21,195 nucleotides of DNA, taken from positions 1 to 21,195 of the forward strand of contig CAZJNX010000067.1 in the NCBI GenBank assembly GCA_964547415.1. The letters run 5' to 3'. The stretch is from CAZJNX01 sp964547415 (GTDB lineage Bacteria; Pseudomonadota; Alphaproteobacteria; Rhizobiales; Amorphaceae). The notes beneath the pieces were generated by a model. It had not been told where the DNA came from and did not search any database. It saw nothing but the letters and a program-made list of their open reading frames with translations. Positions 16,362 to 21,195 of this stretch are shown one piece after another. Made by a program: the position numbers and the translations under genes. How positions within the stretch are numbered: the first letter of the stretch is position 1; every line of letters starts with the position of its first letter.

Positions 16362-18017
16362 ATGGCGATGCGGCGGGACATCGGCCTCGTCGGCCTCACG
16401 TTCGTTGCCGTCGGGGGCGTCCTCGGGTCGGGCTGGCTGTTCGCGCCGCTGCTCGCGAGCCAGCTCGCCGGGCCCGCCGCGCTCCTCGCCTGGGCGATCG
16501 GGGCGGTGGCGATGCTCCTCCTCGCCCTCACCTTCGCCGAGATCTCGTCCATGTTCCCGGTCGCGGGCGGCATCGCCCGCATCCCCCAGTTCAGCCACGG
16601 GCGGCTCCTCGCGATGGTGCTCGGCTGGAGCGCGTGGGCGGGCTACTCGACCACCGCGCCGATCGAGGTGGAGGCGGCCCTGCGGTACGCCGACGCCTAC
16701 TTCCCCTGGCTCCACGACGGCGGGGCGGGGGACCTCACCCCCGCCGGCCTCGCGGTGGCGGCCGTCCTCCTCCTCGCCTTCACGATCCTCAACGCCTTCG
16801 GCGTCGCCCTGTTCGCGAAGGTGAACGCGGCGCTCACCTGGGCGAAGATCATAATGCCCATCGTCTTCATGGTGGCGATCGCCGCCACCAGCTTCGAGAC
16901 CGCCAACTTCACGGCCCACGGCGGCTTCGCCCCGTTCGGGATCGGCGGCGTGTTCGCCGCGGTCGCCTCCGGCGGGGTCGCCTTCGCCTTCATCGGCTTC
17001 CGCCACGCCATCGACATGGCCGGCGAGACGAAGAACCCGCAGGTGACGATCCCCCTCGCCCTCGTCCTCGCCGTCCTCATCTGTTTCGTGGTGTACGGGG
17101 GCATCCAGCTCGTCTTCATCGGGGCGCTGCCGGCCGCGGAGCTGTCGGGCGGGTGGGGCGCCCTGTCGGACGACCACGCCATGGGGCCTCTCGGCGCGCT
17201 GGCGACCGCCCTCGGCATCCTGTGGCTGGTGAGCCTCCTCAACGCGGCGGCCGTCGTCTCCCCGTTCGGCGGAGCGCTCGTCTCGGTGGGCTCCAACGGG
17301 CGGCTCGCCATGGCGATCGCGGAGAACGGCGTGTTTCCCCGGGCGATCGCCGCGCTCAACCGGCGGGGGGTGCCGGTGGCAGCGCTCGCCCTCAACTACG
17401 TGGTCGCGGTCGTCCTGTTCGTGACGCTGCCGTTCGGCGAGCTCGTCGCCCTCAACGGGGCGGCGATCGTCCTGTCCTTCGTGGTGGGGCCCGTGGCGGT
17501 CGTGGCGCTGCGCCGCCTCGCGCCGGACTTTCCCCGCTCCTTCCGCCTGCCGGCGGCGCGGGTGTTCGGGGCGGCCGCCTTCGTGGTGGCGACGCTCATG
17601 ATCTACTGGTCGGGGTGGGAGACCATGTGGCGCCTCCTGTCCCTGATCGCGGTGGGCCTCGTCCTCTTCCTCGGCCGCCTCGCCCTCCTCGGGCGCGAGC
17701 CGCTGGACGCGGCGGGCGCGGCCTGGATGCTGCCCTACCTCGCGGGCCTCGGCGCCCTGTCGCTCGCGGGCGGCTTCGGCGGCGGGTATGGCGTCCTGCC
17801 CGCGCCCGCCGACACGCTCGCCGTCGCCGCCTTCGCGCTGGCGATGTACGTGGCGGCCGTGCGCTCCCACCTGCCGCAGGCGCGGTTCGACCGCTACCTG
17901 GAGGAGGAACTCGCCTTCGAGCTCGAGGAATACGGCGGGGCGGACGCGGCCGAGGCGGGCATCGCGCGCGAGGTGGCGGCCCACCGGCCCACGCCTGGCG
18001 GCAAGGCGCCGGGCTGA
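16362..18017 (+). CDS. APC-superfamily amino-acid permease
   Basis: A 551-residue inner-membrane transporter of the amino acid-polyamine-organocation superfamily. The first helix carries the glycine-rich unwound motif VAVGGVLGSGWLFAP, helix 2 ends in LTFAEISSMFPVAGG, and the helix 6 region has FAFIGFRHAIDMAGETKNP, all typical of proton-coupled APC permeases. I count about 14 hydrophobic segments: 12 core plus two near the C-terminus (about residues 448-468 and 486-503). The soluble tail is acidic (YLEEELAFELEEYGG). The start at 16362 is supported by GGAAAGGG about nine bases upstream. It is divergent from speB-argC, so arginine, agmatine or a related amine is a reasonable guess for the substrate, but sequence alone does not show it. 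Confidence 0.9.
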   Translation: MAMRRDIGLVGLTFVAVGGVLGSGWLFAPLLASQLAGPAALLAWAIGAVAMLLLALTFAEISSMFPVAGGIARIPQFSHGRLLAMVLGWSAWAGYSTTAPIEVEAALRYADAYFPWLHDGGAGDLTPAGLAVAAVLLLAFTILNAFGVALFAKVNAALTWAKIIMPIVFMVAIAATSFETANFTAHGGFAPFGIGGVFAAVASGGVAFAFIGFRHAIDMAGETKNPQVTIPLALVLAVLICFVVYGGIQLVFIGALPAAELSGGWGALSDDHAMGPLGALATALGILWLVSLLNAAAVVSPFGGALVSVGSNGRLAMAIAENGVFPRAIAALNRRGVPVAALALNYVVAVVLFVTLPFGELVALNGAAIVLSFVVGPVAVVALRRLAPDFPRSFRLPAARVFGAAAFVVATLMIYWSGWETMWRLLSLIAVGLVLFLGRLALLGREPLDAAGAAWMLPYLAGLGALSLAGGFGGGYGVLPAPADTLAVAAFALAMYVAAVRSHLPQARFDRYLEEELAFELEEYGGADAAEAGIAREVAAHRPTPGGKAPG

Positions 18018-18162
18018 CGCGCCGGGCCAAGCCTCGCACAACGCACGCGGGCTAAAAGGGTTCCACGACAGGTTGATGCCCGGAGGGCACGGCCGGTCGG
18101 CCCGCCGGTCCGGCGGCAGGCACCTCCCGGTGCCCGGCCGCGGTCCGGCAGGCCGAGGGCGT

Positions 18163-18182
18163 CGGCGCCGCTCGCGGCGCCG
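18163..18182. terminator. hairpin downstream of the permease gene
   Basis: CGGCGCCG-ctcg-CGGCGCCG, an eight-pair stem with a four-base loop, about 145 bases after the permease stop. It is followed by GCGTTCCTGTC rather than a T-run. It is a possible terminator separating the permease from the flagellin gene. Confidence 0.35.
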
Positions 18183-18192
18183 GCGTTCCTGT

Positions 18193-18227
18193 CGCCCGGG
18201 GCGGCGGATGATCCGCCACCCCGGGCG
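18193..18227. repeat. 35-base inverted repeat with one mismatch
   Basis: CGCCCGGGG (18193-18201) pairs with CCCCGGGCG (18219-18227) and GGCGGAT (18203-18209) with ATCCGCC (18211-18217). C202/A218 is the single mismatch and G210 is the centre. It can act as a hairpin or as a two-fold-symmetric protein-binding site. It lies between the permease and the first flagellin. Confidence 0.75.
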
Positions 18228-18393
18228 GGGGCCGGCCGGGCGACGAAGGCGAGATCTCCCCTCTCGCCCCGTCGCGCCCGGCGCTGCAAGCGCCTCCCGA
18301 GGACGTTGCGCGGCGATAACGTGCAACCTCCGATCGGGTTCCGGAAGACGGGTCGGTCGCGGGCGAAAAGGTCACCGCCGCCCGCCCGGCCCC

Positions 18394-18443
18394 GCGTCAA
18401 GGGCATGATGCCGTCCTGTCGCGCCGGCCAGCCCGGCATGTCC
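18394..18443 (+). promoter_or_regulatory. conserved flagellin leader element, copy 1
   Basis: A 50-base block that recurs upstream of the second flagellin (19884-19934) with only about six differences, while the sequence around it is not conserved. It contains GGCATGATGCC, which can fold on itself, then CCTGTCGCGCC, then GCCGG-ccagc-CCGGC, a five-pair stem whose loop differs between copies. It ends 57 bases before the ATG. By analogy with FlbT binding to flagellin leaders in other Alphaproteobacteria, it may control flagellin mRNA stability or translation; that role is inference. Confidence 0.6.
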
Positions 18444-18500
18444 CGAACCGAAACCGCCCGGCGCCGTGCGCCAGGCCTCCCAAGGGACAAGGACGAACCC

Positions 18501-19442
18501 ATGAGCTCCATTCTCACCAACGTCTCCGCGATGGTGGCCCTGCAGACCCTCAGGACCATCAACACGGACCTCGACACGACGAACGACCGGATCTCCACCG
18601 GCCTTCGCATCGCCAAGGCGGAGGATAGCGCCGCCTACTGGGCGATCGCGACCACCACGCGGTCCGACAACGGGGCGCTGTCCGCGGTGAAGGACGCCCT
18701 CGGCCTCGGCCGCACCACGGTGGACGTCGCCTACCAGGGTCTCGAGGCCGCCCGCGACGGCCTGCAGACCATCAAGGAGCTGCTCGTGTCGGCCCGCTCG
18801 CCGGGCGTCGACCGGGGCAACATCCAGACCCAGATCGCCGGCATCCTCACCGACATGCAGACGAAGGCGTCGGCGTCGGTCATCAACGAGCAGAACTGGC
18901 TGTCGGTGGATTCGGGCGCGGCGGGCTTCAACGCCACGCGCCAGGTGGTCGCCTCGTTCGAGCGCAACGCCACCGGCATCCAGATCTCCACCATCGACAT
19001 CACGATCACCAACGCGGACCCCGGTCTCGGGATCGCCCTCATCGACGCCGCCGGTACCGGCGACGGCATCCTGGACGAGGACCGGACGGTGGGCGGCACG
19101 ACGGACAACGTGCTCGGCATCGACATCTCGGCGCTCACCGACGCCCCGGCCGACCTCACCACCATCACCGAGACCATCGGCATCGTCGACGCCGCCCTGC
19201 AGGATGTGATCAGCGCCATGAACCGAGTCGGCACCGTGCTGTCGCGGATCGACAGCCAGACCACCTTCGTCCTGTCACTGATCGACGCCAACGACCGGGC
19301 GATCGGCACGCTGGTGGACGCGGACATGGAGACCGAATCGACCAAGCTGCGGGCCCTGCAGACCCAGCAGCAGCTCGCCATCCAGTCCCTGTCGATCGCC
19401 AACGGCGCGGCGCAGAACATCCTGCAGCTGTTCCGCAACTGA
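18501..19442 (+). CDS. fliC: flagellin, first tandem copy
   Basis: A 313-residue flagellin, the exported subunit that builds the flagellar filament. The N-terminal D0/D1 region (residues 1 to about 140) begins MSSILTNVSAMVALQTL and contains the conserved NDRISTGLRIAKAEDSAAYW. The C-terminal D1/D0 region ends LRALQTQQQLAIQSL and NILQLFRN, with the terminal heptad pattern required for polymerisation and export. The middle (about residues 150-225) is a short variable region with GDGILDEDRTVGGTTDN, so the surface-exposed domain is small, as in many alphaproteobacterial flagellins. There is no signal peptide, as expected for type III export. The upstream in-frame extension was rejected because the protein clearly begins at 18501, with AAGGA about eight bases before the ATG. 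Confidence 0.95.
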   Translation: MSSILTNVSAMVALQTLRTINTDLDTTNDRISTGLRIAKAEDSAAYWAIATTTRSDNGALSAVKDALGLGRTTVDVAYQGLEAARDGLQTIKELLVSARSPGVDRGNIQTQIAGILTDMQTKASASVINEQNWLSVDSGAAGFNATRQVVASFERNATGIQISTIDITITNADPGLGIALIDAAGTGDGILDEDRTVGGTTDNVLGIDISALTDAPADLTTITETIGIVDAALQDVISAMNRVGTVLSRIDSQTTFVLSLIDANDRAIGTLVDADMETESTKLRALQTQQQLAIQSLSIANGAAQNILQLFRN

Positions 19443-19457
19443 CGGGGCCACCACGGT

Positions 19458-19483
19458 CCGGCCGGCCTCCCGGGGCCGGCCGG
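19458..19483 (+). terminator. terminator-like hairpin after the first flagellin
   Basis: CCGGCCGGCC (19458-19467) and GGCCGGCCGG (19474-19483) form a perfect ten-pair stem with a six-base loop, starting 16 bases after the stop codon. No T-tract follows, so it may stabilise the mRNA 3' end rather than terminate by itself. Confidence 0.5.
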
Positions 19484-19577
19484 GTCCACCCGATGGCGTT
19501 CTGCCGCACGGGCTGACGGTCGAGAGGAGTCAACGCTCACGCAAGGCGAATGGTTCATCGTCCGACGGACGAAAAGA

Positions 19578-19594
19578 ACGGCTCGACGAGCCGT
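19578..19594. repeat. 17-base palindrome between the flagellins
   Basis: ACGGCTCG-a-CGAGCCGT, perfectly symmetric around one central base. It lies 136 bases after the first flagellin. It could be an operator-type site or part of a transcript hairpin. Confidence 0.55.
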
Positions 19595-19617
19595 CGCGGA
19601 TGCAAGCCTGGCGCAAG

Positions 19618-19647
19618 CCTGTCGTGCCACAACGGTTGCACGACAGG
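19618..19647 (+). repeat. stem-loop upstream of the second flagellin
   Basis: CCTGTCGTGC (19618-19627) pairs perfectly with GCACGACAGG (19638-19647) around a ten-base loop. The right arm overlaps the block CACGACAGGTTG that also occurs upstream of the first flagellin, where no matching left arm was seen. Confidence 0.6.
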
Positions 19648-19883
19648 TTGGCGCACGGGCCGAAACCGGTTGGTCTCCTTCCCCTGCAAGGCCGAGTGGC
19701 CGAAGGCGGGAGCGGTGGGATCCCGGGATCTTGGCTCGAAAGCCGCCGGCGGCGAGGCCACCTTCAGACCCCATGTCCGGTTCGCCGGGACGGGTCGGGA
19801 AGGGGTGCCTCCGGGCCCGTGACGGGGCTTGCCGGCGGCGTGCTCACCCGGCCGGCGGGCATTGCCCCGCCTCGGAGGAGCGG

Positions 19884-19934
19884 GCGTCAAAGGCATGAAG
19901 CCGTTCCTGTCGCGCCGGCCGATCCGGCATGTCC
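19884..19934 (+). promoter_or_regulatory. conserved flagellin leader element, copy 2
   Basis: The second copy of the flagellin leader block, 51 bases long, ending 43 bases before the ATG at 19978. Relative to copy 1 it has one inserted T and five substitutions, three of them in the loop of the GCCGG/CCGGC stem, which is itself unchanged. This pattern of a conserved stem with a drifting loop supports a structured RNA, although the stem sequence shows no compensatory change. Confidence 0.6.
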
Positions 19935-19977
19935 TTTGAAGATCACGCGCAAGAACGCGCAAGCAAGGGACAGACAG

Positions 19978-20916
19978 ATGACCTCGATCCTCACCAACAC
20001 CTCCGCGATGGTGGCCCTCCAGACCCTCAGGACCATCAACGACGACCTGAACGCCACGAACGACCGGATCTCCACGGGTCTGCGTATCGGCAAGGCGGAG
20101 GACAGCGCGGCCTATTGGGCGATCGCGACGACGACCAAGTCGGACAACGGCGCCCTCGGCGCGGTGAGCGACGCTCTCGGCCTCGGCCGCACCACGGTGG
20201 ACGTCGCCTACCAGGGTCTCGAGGCGGCCCGCGAGGGGCTGCAGGACATGAAGGAGCTGCTGGTCTCGGCCCGCTCGCCGGGCGTCGATCGGGGCAACAT
20301 CCAGACCCAGATCGCCGGCATCATCACCGACCTCCAGAACAAGGCGGGCGCCTCGGTCATCAACGAGCAGAACTGGCTCGCGGTCGACTCCAGCGCGGCC
20401 GGCTACAACGCGGACCGCACGGTGGTCGCCTCCTTCGAGCGCACGACGACGGGCGTCTCCCTCTCCACCATCTCCCTCACCATCTCGAACGCCGACCCCA
20501 GCCTCGGCATCGCGCTGACCGACGGCAACGCCGCCGGCTCGGGCATCCTGGACGAAGACCGGACGGTCGGCGGCACGACCAACAACGTGCTCGCCGTCGA
20601 CATCTCCGCGCTGACCGACTCGGCGGCCGACCTCACCACCCTGGAAGAGACGATCGGCATCGTCGATGCGGCCCTCGAAGACACGATCGGTGCCATGAAC
20701 CGGGTCGGCGTGGTGCTGTCGCGGATCGACAGCCAGATGGAGTTCGTGAGCGCGCTCATGGACGCCAACGACCGGGCGGTCGGCACGCTGGTGGACGCCA
20801 ACATGGAGGAGGAATCGACCCGCCTGCGCGCTCTCCAGACCCAGCAGCAGCTGGCCATCCAGTCGCTGGGCATCGCGAACCAGTCCAGCAACAACGTTCT
20901 CCAGCTCTTCCGCTAA
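19978..20916 (+). CDS. fliC: flagellin, second tandem copy
   Basis: A 312-residue flagellin paralogous to the one 535 bases upstream, about 80% identical by eye (close to 90% over the first 100 residues, lower in the middle). It has the same architecture: N-terminal MTSILTNTSAMVALQTL and NDRISTGLRIGKAEDSAAYW, a short variable middle (about 150-225), and the C-terminal LRALQTQQQLAIQSL and NVLQLFR, one residue shorter than the first copy. The shared GILDEDRTVGGTT motif in the middle shows recent common ancestry. The start is supported by AAGGGA seven bases before the ATG. The two copies may both be filament subunits, with different expression set by their separate upstream regions. A good terminator follows. 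Confidence 0.95.
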   Translation: MTSILTNTSAMVALQTLRTINDDLNATNDRISTGLRIGKAEDSAAYWAIATTTKSDNGALGAVSDALGLGRTTVDVAYQGLEAAREGLQDMKELLVSARSPGVDRGNIQTQIAGIITDLQNKAGASVINEQNWLAVDSSAAGYNADRTVVASFERTTTGVSLSTISLTISNADPSLGIALTDGNAAGSGILDEDRTVGGTTNNVLAVDISALTDSAADLTTLEETIGIVDAALEDTIGAMNRVGVVLSRIDSQMEFVSALMDANDRAVGTLVDANMEEESTRLRALQTQQQLAIQSLGIANQSSNNVLQLFR

Positions 20917-21014
20917 GGGAGCGGGGACGCCGGCCGGCACACACGATAAGGACGGATCCGGCCGGCACTCCCCGGGCGCTCGCGTGGCGAGCTCCCCGGG
21001 GAAGCACCACCGCG

Positions 21015-21040
21015 GGGCCGCACCTCCGGGTGCGGCCCTT
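21015..21040 (+). terminator. intrinsic terminator after the second flagellin
   Basis: GGGCCGCACC (21015-21024), loop TCCG, GGTGCGGCCC (21029-21038) then TT. A perfect ten-pair GC-rich stem with a stable tetraloop, 98 bases after the flagellin stop. It is the best terminator in the window, although the T-run is short. Confidence 0.65.
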
Positions 21041-21195
21041 GCCATGTTCTCCTGCGCCGACCCGGTCCGTCCGCCGACGTGGCGATCGCACCGCGCGGCG
21101 ACCGCGATCCGGCACGCGCGCGGCCGCCACCCGCAGGCGGGACGGCGCGTCATCGCCGTGACGGGGAGCGGATCGGCCCCCGCGCCCGAGCGGCC

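Larger units (their letters stand above)
18018..18500. other. intergenic region upstream of the first flagellin
   Basis: 483 bases with no gene. It holds two strong inverted repeats (18163-18182 and 18193-18227), a 12-base block shared with the second flagellin's upstream region (CACGACAGGTTG, 18064-18075) and the conserved leader element at 18394-18443, listed separately. The promoter is presumably here, but no confident -35/-10 or sigma-54 site was found. GGCGATAA near 18312 resembles a flagellar sigma-28 -10 box, but no matching -35 box is present. Confidence 0.6.
19443..19977. other. intergenic region between the two flagellins
   Basis: 535 bases with no gene. It holds a terminator-like hairpin, a 17-base palindrome, a larger stem-loop, the far-upstream block CACGACAGGTTG (19639-19650) and the second leader element. 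A direct repeat of GCAAGCCTG (19602-19610 and 19613-19621) is also present. Its length and contents suggest the second flagellin has its own promoter. Confidence 0.6.

Noticed and set aside
18308..18320. Sigma-28-like -10 box (GGCGATAA) before the first flagellin
   Set aside because: No TAAA-type -35 box at the right distance and no equivalent before the second flagellin.
16098..18326. A 742-codon minus-strand open frame opposite the permease
   Set aside because: Antisense shadow with Arg/His/Glu/Gly-rich repetitive composition; the plus-strand permease has clear helices and motifs.

Overview
The window is very GC-rich and reads as chromosomal DNA of an alphaproteobacterium, most likely of the Hyphomicrobiales (Rhizobiales). 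The evidence is the cysQ-cysD-cysNC order with a fused CysN/CysC, the argC-speB pairing, compact tandem flagellins, and an alphaproteobacterial-style basic tail on ClpA. This is inference from gene families. No rRNA or tRNA gene was seen to confirm it.

Layout, left to right. Positions 1-760 hold the 3' end of clpA. Positions 761-3164 hold no intact gene; inside this stretch lies an IS5-family transposase broken by several frameshifts (1676-2771, minus). Next come a small bacterial PH-domain membrane protein (3165-3734, plus) and, convergent with it, an AruH-like class I/II aminotransferase (4020-5204, minus). The sulfate-activation operon cysQ-cysD-cysNC occupies 5534-9214 (plus). A second decayed stretch (9215-12633) contains a 33-base tandem repeat, the remains of a TRAP transporter (dctM and dctP fragments, minus) and the C-terminal end of an IS110-family transposase (minus). 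A four-gene minus-strand cluster follows, in transcription order speB-like agmatinase, argC, a 145-residue four-helix membrane protein, and mmsB (16101 down to 12634). Divergent from it is a roughly 14-helix APC-type amino-acid permease (16362-18017, plus). The window ends with two tandem flagellin genes (18501-19442 and 19978-20916, plus) and a good intrinsic terminator at 21015-21040.

Functionally, CysD/CysN make APS from sulfate, the CysC domain makes PAPS, and CysQ clears PAP. The right-hand cluster mixes arginine biosynthesis (ArgC), guanidino-compound hydrolysis (SpeB family), a branched-chain catabolic dehydrogenase (MmsB) and an amino-acid or amine importer; the AruH-like transaminase could also act on arginine. 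The two flagellins are about 80% identical by eye and share a conserved structured element of about 50 bases in their leaders, the most interesting regulatory signal found here.

I did not find a convincing new biological system. The main points of interest are the conserved flagellin leader, a near-perfect 35-base inverted repeat upstream of the first flagellin, and two islands of decaying genes whose families can only be read by joining reading frames.
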